DNA of 52,189 bases from Kiritimatiellia bacterium (GTDB lineage: Bacteria > Verrucomicrobiota > Kiritimatiellia > RFP12 > UBA1067), in NCBI GenBank assembly GCA_024405395.1, contig JAKSOW010000006.1:1-52189 (forward strand). The letters are read 5' to 3'. Positions 31,901-39,195 of the stretch are shown piece after piece. Both the position numbers and the translations under genes were made by a program. Numbering within the stretch: position 1 is the stretch's first letter; every line of letters begins with the position of its first letter. Under the pieces are notes generated by a model. It made no database searches. It saw only the letters and a program-made list of their open reading frames with translations, and was not told the origin of the DNA.

Positions 31901-34171
31901 GTGGCCACCTATCCGCAGATGGACGGTGAGGAGGCAAAGTTGCTGCCCGGCAGCGTGGTGTCGCTGCGTTTGCCGGCAAACCCGATGGATCTCGACACGG
32001 AAGGGCATTGGTTCGTGGGCGCGACGGACAATACGCAGTCGGGGAGTACTGGTTTCGGCAAGGCCTATTGGTGTGAGATGTACTCGGATGAGACGGGCTG
32101 GATCTACAGCGCCACACGGGGGGAGGTCGCGTATCTGCAGAACGGACGCAGCCTGTGCCGTTTTGCCGCCGCCTGCAATGGCAGTGTGGTGACGCTGACA
32201 ACGCTGCCCGATCAGGGAATCGTCCTTGCCGACGGCGTCCTGGACCTTTCCGGTGTCTTGGAGGCGATTGTGGCGCCAGACACCGGTTGCTCGCTCGTGC
32301 TCGCGGAAGGCGATGGCCTTTCGGCGTTGGCGCAGGTGAAGGAGCTTTATCTCACCAATTCGACGGCGCTTGCCACAGTGCCGAAGCAGGCGCTTGCGCC
32401 GCTCGTGAATCTTGAGAAGCTGGTGGTGGGGGCTGCAGAGCGTGACCTCGTCTTCGGAACGGGAATGTATGTCGGCGCCTCCTTCCCGACGGGCGAGGCC
32501 GTTGTCGATGCGGCCACGAACACGCTCAGGGACGTAACGGTCATCGGACGGAACGTGCTGCTCGGCAATGCATTCCTGGGCGTTTGTGCGTTGACGCAGG
32601 CCTGTGTGAAGGCGAGCGGTACACTGGATCTGGGGGCCTGCTCGTTCGCGGCCGCGAAACCCTGCCTGCAGCGGGTCGTCCTCGCCTCGGGCGGCGATCT
32701 CGCCTTGGGCTCGTGGAGCTTCAGCACGGCGTTCGCACCACAGGCCAAACTGTATGTCTCCGTCCCACCGACGGCACGGGTGACGGGCGACACCGGCACC
32801 TTCCATCAGGCGCAGAATGTGAACTTCTACTGGAGCGCGCCGCCGCTCAAGGCGAACGCCCCCGGCACGTTGTCCTTCGCGAATCCCACCTGGTACGTCA
32901 ACTCCGCCTATGCGGAGGCCTATCCCACGATGGGCGGCGCCTCGGTGACGAATCGGCTCGTGGAGGGGTATGTGTCTCTGTCGCTGTCGGCGGATCCGGG
33001 CGATACGCGAACGGCGGGCATGTGGCGTTGCGACGCCGTGCCGGACGCCGATCCGGCGTGTGCGGACAACCAGGGGACTGGCGTCGCCTATTGGACGGGG
33101 CGTTGGCAGGCCGAGGGCCGTCCGATTCGCTGGCTCTCAATCGGCAACAGCTTCTCGCAGCAGATGTTTTCGAGCGCGTATTCGCTGCCGAATGCCTGTG
33201 CGGCGATGGGCATTCCGATGGACGCCGTGTCGCTGGTGAAGGGCGGCTGCTCGCTTGAGACGCATTGGAAGAGCAATGAGTTCTGCAGCACCTATTCCGT
33301 GGGCAAGTACTTCGTCACCCCGGACAACCCCTTCGCGGGCACGAAGAACTCGGACTGGTGTCTGAAGACCGTGCTCTCGGCCCTGGACTGGGATGTGATC
33401 ACCATCCAGCAGGCCTCGGCCTATTCGAACAAGGAAGATTCCTATGAGCCGTGGATGGGTAACCTGATGGGCCTCATTCGCGAGCGTGCGCCGAATGCGG
33501 AGGTGAAGTTCCAGCAGACCTGGTCCTACAACCGCGAACGGTCGAGCTTCGGCGGCAACGTGGAAGGGCGCGACCGGATGTACGACGATCTTTGCGCCTT
33601 CATCGCCGAACGCACGGCCCATTATGGCCTGCGCACGATTCCCGTTGGCTATGCGGTGCAGCTCTATCGCTACGGCTTGCCGGTGCGGTATGCGGCCGAA
33701 GAATTCTGCAGTGCGGACAATCACCACATGTCCAACGGCCAGGGCGGCAACTATCTGCAGCTGATGACCTGGTGTATGCACGCATTTGGCCAGATGCCCA
33801 CGAAAGAGCAGATCGTTCCGCCTGACACACCTGAACTCTTTGATGCGGATTTGGCCCGGCTGTGCGCCTCCAACGCCTGTGCCGCCGCAAGCTACGAGAA
33901 CTATGGGCAAGGCACGGTGGACTTCCGCTACAATGTGAGATTCCATGGGTGGGACGGCGGCGTGTACGCGACGCAGTCCGTCACCAATGGCGCATCCGCG
34001 GTGGCGCCGGACATCACGTATCCCGGCTACAAGCTCATCGGCTGGAGCCCGAAACCCACGATGTCCGTCACCAACACGGCAGGCACTGTGTCGTCCAAGG
34101 TCGTCCATGACGATATGGATTGGTATTCCGTCTGGCAGCTCGGAGGAGGCACGCTGCTTATGCTCCACTAA
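28904..34171 (+). CDS. giant secreted protein: four ~345-residue repeats plus C-terminal SGNH-like (DUF4886) domain
   Basis: 1755 residues from the ATG at 28904 (GGAAAGG 8 nt upstream). A signal peptide (MDRVGITSLLVACVVACAQG) is followed by four diverged repeats starting near residues 22, 373, 723 and 1066. Each holds the same ordered phrases: GVLDLSG, LYLTNCAWL, LTLG, NAFNG, CSFNCG, GGDLTLG, INLYWNAPAP and LRLPADP-DT-GMW. They look like a beta-solenoid. From about 1408 a DUF4886/SGNH hydrolase-like domain follows, with IRWLSIGNSFSQQMF (candidate Ser block), WDVITIQQAS and a late DNHHMS (candidate Asp/His). Residues 1675-1735 resemble an InlB-type B-repeat (VRFHGWDGGVYATQSVTNG). A probable surface carbohydrate-active or esterase-type protein; substrate unknown. 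Confidence 0.8.
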   Translation: MDRVGITSLLVACVVACAQGEWVFTDGDLTCRQGEATTWRLTPSVANAEVTLTSKAGNPPADGVLDLSGAIEAFDSSLSGCSLKFVEGDGLAVYAGVKDLILTNCAWLVKMVHGAATPLSAVEKVHLDVGANAMTLGDATSNTQHGTLTNGVFDGAASVCDVRILGGNVTLRNAFSGQTEVTSVVVRASGTLDLGVCSFNTGNNMRKIQRAILTAGGNLTLGERSFRHAFAKDAKVYVEAPASATVTFKEYAIYQADLNFPFDLYWNAPAPRTANDTTRTFTYRTDATWHFFNTSALVATFPQMDGVTSKQTAQTSTIWLKLPADSSDTVTAGMWRVPSRDDGLNTEEEPYRGSGDHGYGTAKWHSCSQETHGWTFADGVLSHVDGLAFTPELMGDELTLVSRAESVLPEDKVLDLTGAGEALRDAEGLPLSAMGGVRLAFREGVGATVLATTETLCIRQADWLSGMDTGSATALTSLKALEIDSLAGTLTLGTSTQTEATASLAHSVFGGAASLESVVISGGDITLNNTFNGQSLLKKAAVRARGALTVGNCAFNCGTVHGIKSLSLIAGGDFTLGYRTLRSSLATDSVVYVEVPKGARAALDNFSIYQSSASKYPINLYWNAPAPVRVKSTPVWGNSIVNWYIYASRAAEFPTMNGTDVIPLEPDTGYMYLRLPADPADTQTEGYWQMTNVKDGSTIPAPVQNATGAYGKAFWYDDSVSGAWTLSGETVSHESGWKFKAKLADGNLTLTSQACTVPASGVLDLDGLGSALRRQHPGELETGVVFSLEESEGGATLAQVRELYATNCAWLTSMPQAGAPGLTGLQKLMIGNLETDLTLGSYVNNPDSESAANVNLGVFTNSAATLQDVTVLGRKLKLNNAFNGIYSLTQAYVKASAELNTGWYSFNCGTKYNLKRVSVISGGDLTLGKRGFRQSLAAGADLYVEAPASAAVKLEIYSIYQGGVKNPINLYWNAPAPKSATAAMTNSDVTWYVFNDPALVATYPQMDGEEAKLLPGSVVSLRLPANPMDLDTEGHWFVGATDNTQSGSTGFGKAYWCEMYSDETGWIYSATRGEVAYLQNGRSLCRFAAACNGSVVTLTTLPDQGIVLADGVLDLSGVLEAIVAPDTGCSLVLAEGDGLSALAQVKELYLTNSTALATVPKQALAPLVNLEKLVVGAAERDLVFGTGMYVGASFPTGEAVVDAATNTLRDVTVIGRNVLLGNAFLGVCALTQACVKASGTLDLGACSFAAAKPCLQRVVLASGGDLALGSWSFSTAFAPQAKLYVSVPPTARVTGDTGTFHQAQNVNFYWSAPPLKANAPGTLSFANPTWYVNSAYAEAYPTMGGASVTNRLVEGYVSLSLSADPGDTRTAGMWRCDAVPDADPACADNQGTGVAYWTGRWQAEGRPIRWLSIGNSFSQQMFSSAYSLPNACAAMGIPMDAVSLVKGGCSLETHWKSNEFCSTYSVGKYFVTPDNPFAGTKNSDWCLKTVLSALDWDVITIQQASAYSNKEDSYEPWMGNLMGLIRERAPNAEVKFQQTWSYNRERSSFGGNVEGRDRMYDDLCAFIAERTAHYGLRTIPVGYAVQLYRYGLPVRYAAEEFCSADNHHMSNGQGGNYLQLMTWCMHAFGQMPTKEQIVPPDTPELFDADLARLCASNACAAASYENYGQGTVDFRYNVRFHGWDGGVYATQSVTNGASAVAPDITYPGYKLIGWSPKPTMSVTNTAGTVSSKVVHDDMDWYSVWQLGGGTLLMLH

Positions 34172-34352
34172 GCCGTGCCGCTTTTAGTTAAGGTACGCGG
34201 CAGATCGCAGGGTCTTAGTACCTTGATTAAGAGTGAGCAGTGTCCGGACATCTTGTGGGGGATTAAGTTGCATGCAGGCAATATTGCTTGGTGATACCGA
34301 GCATGATGGGCGCGAGATCCCGAGTGTCTGGTTATGTCGTAAGGAACGTGTT

Positions 34353-34387
34353 GGGCGACTAAATTGCATTCTTTAAATTAGTCGCCC
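34353..34387. repeat. hairpin repeat H3 (GGGCGACTA type)
   Basis: Arms GGGCGACTA (34353-34361) and TAGTCGCCC (34379-34387), with a further A-T pair inside. It differs from H2/H5 by a compensated change (CAAC to CGAC, GTTG to GTCG), which suggests that the fold is conserved. Confidence 0.75.
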
Positions 34388-34407
34388 GAGATGGCTGAGG
34401 CAAAAAT

Positions 34408-34442
34408 GGGCGACTAAATTAAGATTTGCAGAATAGTCGCCC
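34408..34442. repeat. hairpin repeat H4 (GGGCGACTA type)
   Basis: Arms GGGCGACTA (34408-34416) and TAGTCGCCC (34434-34442), extended outward by A-T/T-G pairs. It is a direct repeat of H3 and ends 8 bp before the -35 box of the truncated ATPase gene. Confidence 0.75.
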
Positions 34443-34450
34443 GTTCCTTG

Positions 34451-34479
34451 TTGACGCGAAGATGCGGATATGAGATAAT
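34451..34479 (+). promoter_or_regulatory. sigma-70-type promoter, predicted leaderless, for the truncated ATPase
   Basis: TTGACG at 34451-34456, a 17-bp spacer and GATAAT at 34474-34479. The ATG at 34486 follows after 6 nt, the same spacing as at three other genes in this window. Confidence 0.65.
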
Positions 34480-34485
34480 GGCAAC

Positions 34486-34734
34486 ATGAAATTCATTGGT
34501 CGAGAGGAAGAGCTTGCGAAACTGCGGGCGCTCTGGCGTAAGTCGACATCTTCTTTTGCCGTTGTTGCGGGGCGACGGCGAATAGGCAAGTCGACTCTCG
34601 TTGAAGAATTCGCGCGCCAGTCATCCTGCCGGTTCATTGAGATTGTCGGTTTGCCGCCGGACGAGAAGATGACGAATGCACGTCAGCTCGAGAATTTCTG
34701 CGAACGTCTGGCGCATGCGACGGGACGTGGGTGA
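34486..34734 (+). pseudogene. truncated AAA-type ATPase (archaeal-type ATP-binding protein) remnant
   Basis: 82 residues. It begins KFIGREEELAKLRALW, then has Walker A GRRRIGKST and LVEEFARQ, and stops at TGA soon after. Full-length members of this ATPase family (often with a C-terminal DUF234 or DUF4143 nuclease-like part) are about 380-480 residues, so only the first fifth remains and Walker B and the C-terminal domain are missing. Copy A carries the same truncation point, so the loss preceded duplication. It keeps an intact promoter and start and may still make a short peptide. Confidence 0.8.
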
Positions 34735-34799
34735 TGCAAATCTGCGTGCTGTAAGAAACTTTGGGCACTGAGGGGATTGGACAACGTAGAAGGCGATGT

Positions 34800-35063
34800 A
34801 TGAAATACCTATTGTTGTCGATTTCAGTGTTAGCTGGTGTGGTGCTGGCAGAAGGCCAGAAGGCCTATTATTGCCGACATTGCGGATATAGAGCCTCCTC
34901 GATTCAGACGTTGACGGCAAATAAATGTCTACGCCACCCAGATGGTTCCTTCAAGGGGTTTCGTACCTGTACCTTCCGAATCTGCTTCCGAGTTTGTACC
35001 CTCGTGATCGAAAGGGTGCAATGTGGACTATCCATATGTGGTATTCGGGCAACTAAATCATAA
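34800..35063 (+). CDS. shortened copy of the secreted zinc-ribbon peptide
   Basis: 87 residues from the ATG at 34800. The signal peptide is identical to copy A except for one residue (GVVLA for GVALA). Only one C-x2-C-x14-C-x2-H repeat is left because a 129-bp unit was lost between matching TGACGGC sequences. A separate 28-bp deletion after KGF removed the stop, so the frame reads on through 30 or more unrelated residues (RTCTFRICFRVCTLVIERVQ). It may be non-functional. Confidence 0.55.
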   Translation: MKYLLLSISVLAGVVLAEGQKAYYCRHCGYRASSIQTLTANKCLRHPDGSFKGFRTCTFRICFRVCTLVIERVQCGLSICGIRATKS

Positions 35064-35081
35064 AAAGCGATTTAGTTGCCC
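35047..35081. repeat. hairpin repeat H5 (GGGCAACTAAATC type)
   Basis: Perfect 13-bp arms 35047-35059 and 35069-35081 with loop ATAAAAAGC, the best-preserved member of the family. It overlaps the end of the zinc peptide reading frame and lies 15 bp before the promoter of the serine hydrolase. Confidence 0.9.
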
Positions 35082-35096
35082 ACTTTGTGTCTGGCA

Positions 35097-35126
35097 TTGC
35101 AACGGTGGAAGAGTTTGTGCTATAAT
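35097..35126 (+). promoter_or_regulatory. promoter for the serine hydrolase and following genes
   Basis: TTGCAA at 35097-35102, an 18-bp spacer, TATAAT at 35121-35126 with an upstream TGC. A leader of about 45 nt contains GAGG before the ATG at 35178. It may drive the whole 35178-44441 run, whose gaps are small. Confidence 0.7.
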
Positions 35127-35177
35127 TCGAAGTCGGTTTTGGGCGCGCAAATGCGCTATATTGAGGATATTCTTGGA

Positions 35178-36608
35178 ATGAAAACGACCACGAAACTGTT
35201 TTTCGCGGCGACGTTGTTGGCGTCGCCCTTTGTTGGTGCCGCTGAGATGGAATCGGCTTCGCCGGAGTCTCAGGGCGTCTCCTCGCAGGCCATCCTCAAG
35301 TGGATCGACGTGTGCGAACGGGAACTGGACGCCCTGCATGGATTTGTGATCGTGCGCCATGGCCGCGTCATTGCCGAAGGTAGCTGGGCGCCCTATGCGA
35401 CGCTTGAGAAGCCGCACATGCTCTATTCCCATTCCAAGAGTTTTACGTCTACGGCCATTGGCTTCCTGGTGGATGACGGCAAACTTGATCTCGACGAGCG
35501 CGTTGCCGATCTCCTGTCCGACAAGATGCCCACAAACGCTTCCGCCAACCTTCTCTCTGTGCGTGTGCGCGACCTTCTCACGATGACCTACGGCGCGCCC
35601 AAGGACCATCTGCTCAAGACGGATATTCCGGATTGGGCTGCGGCCGTGCTCGCCAAGGACATCGCCAACCTGCCCGGCACGGCCTATCGCTACGATTCCG
35701 ATGCCACCTATCTGCTTGCCTGCATTGCCGAGCGCAAGGCTGGACAGCCGCTGATGGACTTCTTGCGGGCGCGCCTCTTCGACCCCATCGGCATAGGACC
35801 CGTCACCACGGGCGTATCGCCTCAGGGTGTTCCCTGCGGCGGCTGGGGCATGCGCATGACCACGCGTGATCTGGCGCGTTTCGGACAACTTTATCTGCAG
35901 GAGGGCCTTTGGGGCGACACGCGCCTGCTTTCGCGCGATTGGGTGCGTCTGGCCACGGCGAAGCACACAGTGGGCCGCGGCGGCAATCCCGATTGGTCGC
36001 AGGGGTATGGCTTCCAGTTCTGGCGTTGCCGCCACAATGCCTATCGGGCTGACGGTGCCTCGGGGCAATACACGATCGTCATCCCCGATCACGATGTGGT
36101 CATCTCCATCCATGCCGGTCTCGGCAACATGCAGAAGGAGATCGACACGATCTGGGACCATCTGCTGCCGGCGTTCGGGCCAAAGGCCCTAGATCCCGAC
36201 CCCGCGTCGCTTGCCGGGCTGCGCGCCAAGTGCGCGTCACTGACCTTGAAGACCGTTGCAGGCGCACGTACAGACGCTGCCGCCACAAAGCTCCCGGCGA
36301 CGGCCAAGCTGGCATTCAAGCACCTGCCGGGCTATACTCAGGCCACACTCGCCGAAACGGCGGATGGTTGGGAACTGAAGGTTTCCGGCGCCCAAGGCGA
36401 GCGCACGATTGCCGTGGGCTTTAACACCTGGAAGCACGGGGTGTTCCATTACAGCGATTCGCCCGTTGAACCGCTCTTTGCGCTCAATGGCAAGGAGCCG
36501 GTGGCAGCTTCGGGTGCTTGGACCAAGCCCGGCGAGTTCACCTGCCGCCTCTATCTGACTGGTGCGCCGCAGCATGGTGACATCAAGCTTAATTTCTCCC
36601 AGAAGTGA
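35178..36608 (+). CDS. secreted serine hydrolase, beta-lactamase/EstB (class C) family
   Basis: 476 residues. The ATG at 35178 starts a signal peptide (MKTTTKLFFAATLLASPFVGAAE); the longer frame upstream runs through the promoter. The beta-lactamase-fold domain covers about 25-340. The nucleophile is S84 in SHSK (S-x-x-K with K87), and the second motif is probably the Tyr in YRYDSDATY. The C-terminal 100 residues are beta-rich, as in related esterases. Such proteins in carbohydrate loci are often esterases or D-amino-acid peptidases and not resistance enzymes. It is followed 16 nt later by the GH27 gene. Confidence 0.85.
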   Translation: MKTTTKLFFAATLLASPFVGAAEMESASPESQGVSSQAILKWIDVCERELDALHGFVIVRHGRVIAEGSWAPYATLEKPHMLYSHSKSFTSTAIGFLVDDGKLDLDERVADLLSDKMPTNASANLLSVRVRDLLTMTYGAPKDHLLKTDIPDWAAAVLAKDIANLPGTAYRYDSDATYLLACIAERKAGQPLMDFLRARLFDPIGIGPVTTGVSPQGVPCGGWGMRMTTRDLARFGQLYLQEGLWGDTRLLSRDWVRLATAKHTVGRGGNPDWSQGYGFQFWRCRHNAYRADGASGQYTIVIPDHDVVISIHAGLGNMQKEIDTIWDHLLPAFGPKALDPDPASLAGLRAKCASLTLKTVAGARTDAAATKLPATAKLAFKHLPGYTQATLAETADGWELKVSGAQGERTIAVGFNTWKHGVFHYSDSPVEPLFALNGKEPVAASGAWTKPGEFTCRLYLTGAPQHGDIKLNFSQK

Positions 36609-36624
36609 TTTGAAAGGATTCAAA

Positions 36625-39168
36625 ATGAAGAGAATGATGTGGATGGCGGCATTGGCCGCTTGTGGCGGGTGCCTGATGTTTGAAAGCGGGCGTCCGGCGG
36701 GTTCGGAATATGTGGATGCCTTTGATCTGTCGGCCGCCAGTTGCGGTCAGGGCAAACAACTGCTGGCGCAGAAGTCGGTGGACGGCCATCCGCTGACGCT
36801 GGCGGGCAAGGTCTATGCGCACGGTTTCGGTGCGCGCCCGGAAAGTGCCATTCGATTCCGCGCCAACGGGAAGGTGACGGCTTTCGACGCCGTGGTGGGG
36901 CTTGACGACGATGCGGCCAAGGCGGGCAGTGGCAAGAGTTACGGGAAACCGGCCGCCATCTTCCGCGTGTGGGCCGACGGCAAGATCGTCTGGCAGTCCG
37001 AGTGTCTGCGTCTCGGGCAGAAGCCGCAGCCCGTGCATGTGGACCTCACGGGCGCCAAGGAGATCGTCCTCGAGACCGCGGGGGGAACGCAGTGGACGGC
37101 GCTCGATGCGGCGAATGCCGACTGGGCCGACGCGCGTTTCACCTTTGTGGACGGCGCCAAGCTGGATGTCGACGCCGATCCCGCCGGGGTTCGTCAGTTG
37201 GGCATTCTCACGCCGCCTGAGAAGGCCGAGCCGCAGTTCAATGGCGCCGACATCTGGGGCGTGCGCCCTGGTCACGAGGTCATCTACCGCGTGCCGGTTT
37301 CAGGTGTGCGGCCGATGAAGTTCTCCGCCACGGGGCTGCCGGCAGGTGTCACGCTTGATCCCGCGAAGGGCATTCTGCGCGGTACGGCGCCTGCCGCCAA
37401 GGGAAACTATGACATTGTGGTCACGGCCGAGAATGCGAAGGGCCGCGCATCGCGCGTCATTCGGCTGGCGGTGGGTGACACCATCGCGCTTACGCCGCCG
37501 ATGGGCTGGAACAGCTGGAACGTGTGGTGTTACCGCCTCACACAGAAGTATGCCATGGAATCAGCCGAAGCCATGGAGAAGAGTGGCCTCGGTGACCACG
37601 GCTGGGCCTACATCAATCTTGACGACTGGTGGGAGATGAACAACTCCACGCATAAGCGCGTGCAGATGCGAAAGGATGATTTCGGCGGCCGTGAAGACGT
37701 GATCGGCCCTGCGCGTGACGCCGCCGGCAAGATTCAGCCCAATCGCTCCTTCCCGGACATGAAGGGCCTTACGGACTACATCCACGGTTTCGGTTTCAAG
37801 GCCGGACTCTACTCCTCGCCGGGTCCGCTCACCTGCGGCCAGTGTGAAGGCAGCTATGGTCACGAAGCGCAGGATGCCCGCAGCTGGGCCGACTGGGGCT
37901 TTGACTACGTCAAGTATGACTGGTGCAGCTACAACGACATCTTCAAGAAGGAGACCGGGCGCCGCGCCCGTGAACCCGGCGTCTATGACGATCTTTCGCT
38001 GCGCGAAGCCTTCATTAAGCCCTATCGTCTGATGGGCGAATGCCTGAAGAAGCAGAACCGCGACATCCTCTATTCCTTCTGCCAGTACGGCATGGCGCAT
38101 GTGGAGGAATGGGGACGTGCCGCAGGCGCCAACTGCTGGCGCAGCTGGGAAGACCTCAAGGACGGCTGGACCTGGATGGAATTGGCCGTGGAATCGCGCG
38201 TCAACGGCGAATACTGGAAGTACACGGGGCCCGGCTTCTGGGCCGACCCCGACATGATGATCGTGGGTCAGCAGCATTCGTATGGATTCGACCATCCCAC
38301 ATTCCTCACACCGAACGAGCAGTACACCCACGTCTCGCTCTGGGCGATGGTTTCCTCTCCGCTGCTGATCGGCTGCGACCTCACGAAGTTGGATGCCTTC
38401 ACGCGCAACCTTCTGGCCAATGACGAGGTGATTGCCATCAGTCAGGACCGCCTGGGCCGTCCGGCGAAGCGCATTCGCCACACGGACACCGAGAGCGTGT
38501 GGGTGCGTACGCTCATCAACGGCGACATTGCCGTGGCGCTGGTTAACCGCTATCCATTCGCGCGCACGATCACTGTGTCGTTTGCCGAACTCGGACTTGA
38601 TGCCGGCGAGCACGGCGTGAGGGACTGCTGGACAGGCACGTGCGAAGGCAAGCACACGGGCTCCTATTCCGCCGAGGTTCCGGCACACGCCACCAAGCTC
38701 ATCCGCATTAAGGCGCCCGCAGCCTATTTCGTCGAGACGGCCAAGGCCAGTTCCTTCGAAAAGCTGCACCCGCGCTTCGCCAAGGCGTTCGAGTTCCTTC
38801 GTCGAGGGGACCTCAACACGCTTAAGCTCGGCAAATATCCGATCGACGGCACGAACATGTGGGCCGTAATCCAGGAGGCCAAGCTCAAGCCCTGCGACAA
38901 TCCCGCCAAGTTCGAGGTGCATGGCGACATGATCGACATCCAGGTGCCGCTTTCGGGCGATGAGCTCATGGGCGTGGGCCAGCCCGAAGGGAGCTTCGAT
39001 TTCAATGCCAAGCGTGACGTGGGATTCTTCACGGCCAAGGCCGCCTACACCACCGTGAAACCGGGCTCTTTTGCGATCTTCTTCCCCGGGGTGCCGCATG
39101 CGCCCTGCCGCACGGCCAATCCCAATGGCGAGACGATCCGCAAGCTTGTCATCAAGATCAGAAACTGA
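36625..39168 (+). CDS. NPCBM-GH27 alpha-galactosidase fused to a C-terminal YhcH/DUF386 domain (lipoprotein)
   Basis: 847 residues from the ATG at 36625 (GAAAGGA upstream). The signal peptide ends LAAC (C13), a plausible lipobox. Domains in order: an NPCBM-type carbohydrate-binding module (about 30-185), an Ig/He_PIG-like domain (about 215-285, SATGLPAGVTLDPAKGILRG), and a GH27 barrel from PPMGWNSWN (about 290) with nucleophile D432 in KYDWC and probable acid/base D510 in RSWED. The GH27 C-terminal beta domain follows. Residues about 705-847 match YhcH/YjgK/YiaL (sugar anomerase-like cupin; DIQVPLSGDELMGV, FFPGVPHAPC). Fusing an anomerase-type domain to a glycosidase is unusual. Confidence 0.88.
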   Translation: MKRMMWMAALAACGGCLMFESGRPAGSEYVDAFDLSAASCGQGKQLLAQKSVDGHPLTLAGKVYAHGFGARPESAIRFRANGKVTAFDAVVGLDDDAAKAGSGKSYGKPAAIFRVWADGKIVWQSECLRLGQKPQPVHVDLTGAKEIVLETAGGTQWTALDAANADWADARFTFVDGAKLDVDADPAGVRQLGILTPPEKAEPQFNGADIWGVRPGHEVIYRVPVSGVRPMKFSATGLPAGVTLDPAKGILRGTAPAAKGNYDIVVTAENAKGRASRVIRLAVGDTIALTPPMGWNSWNVWCYRLTQKYAMESAEAMEKSGLGDHGWAYINLDDWWEMNNSTHKRVQMRKDDFGGREDVIGPARDAAGKIQPNRSFPDMKGLTDYIHGFGFKAGLYSSPGPLTCGQCEGSYGHEAQDARSWADWGFDYVKYDWCSYNDIFKKETGRRAREPGVYDDLSLREAFIKPYRLMGECLKKQNRDILYSFCQYGMAHVEEWGRAAGANCWRSWEDLKDGWTWMELAVESRVNGEYWKYTGPGFWADPDMMIVGQQHSYGFDHPTFLTPNEQYTHVSLWAMVSSPLLIGCDLTKLDAFTRNLLANDEVIAISQDRLGRPAKRIRHTDTESVWVRTLINGDIAVALVNRYPFARTITVSFAELGLDAGEHGVRDCWTGTCEGKHTGSYSAEVPAHATKLIRIKAPAAYFVETAKASSFEKLHPRFAKAFEFLRRGDLNTLKLGKYPIDGTNMWAVIQEAKLKPCDNPAKFEVHGDMIDIQVPLSGDELMGVGQPEGSFDFNAKRDVGFFTAKAAYTTVKPGSFAIFFPGVPHAPCRTANPNGETIRKLVIKIRN

Positions 39169-39195
39169 ACTTCAACCCCATAAACCATTTCCATC

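Larger units (their letters stand above)
34172..34485. other. intergenic region with two hairpin repeats and the ATPase promoter
   Basis: About 310 nt. It holds no gene; hairpins H3 (34353-34387) and H4 (34408-34442) lie head to tail 20 bp apart, and the ATPase promoter occupies 34451-34479. An AAGGTAC/GTACCTT pair near 34190-34225 may form a weak stem after the giant gene, but it has no T-run. Confidence 0.5.
34544..35087 (+). repeat. direct repeat copy B (hairpin-bounded cassette)
   Basis: 544 bp homologous to 28106-28806. Relative to copy A it lacks 129 bp (exactly one 43-codon repeat of the zinc peptide) and 28 bp near the peptide stop. It ends at the same GCCCACTTTG just beyond hairpin H5. 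Confidence 0.9.

Noticed and set aside
35178..36608. Antibiotic-resistance beta-lactamase
   Set aside because: The S-x-x-K fold is shared with esterases and peptidases; the sequence lacks clear class C signatures and sits in a carbohydrate locus.
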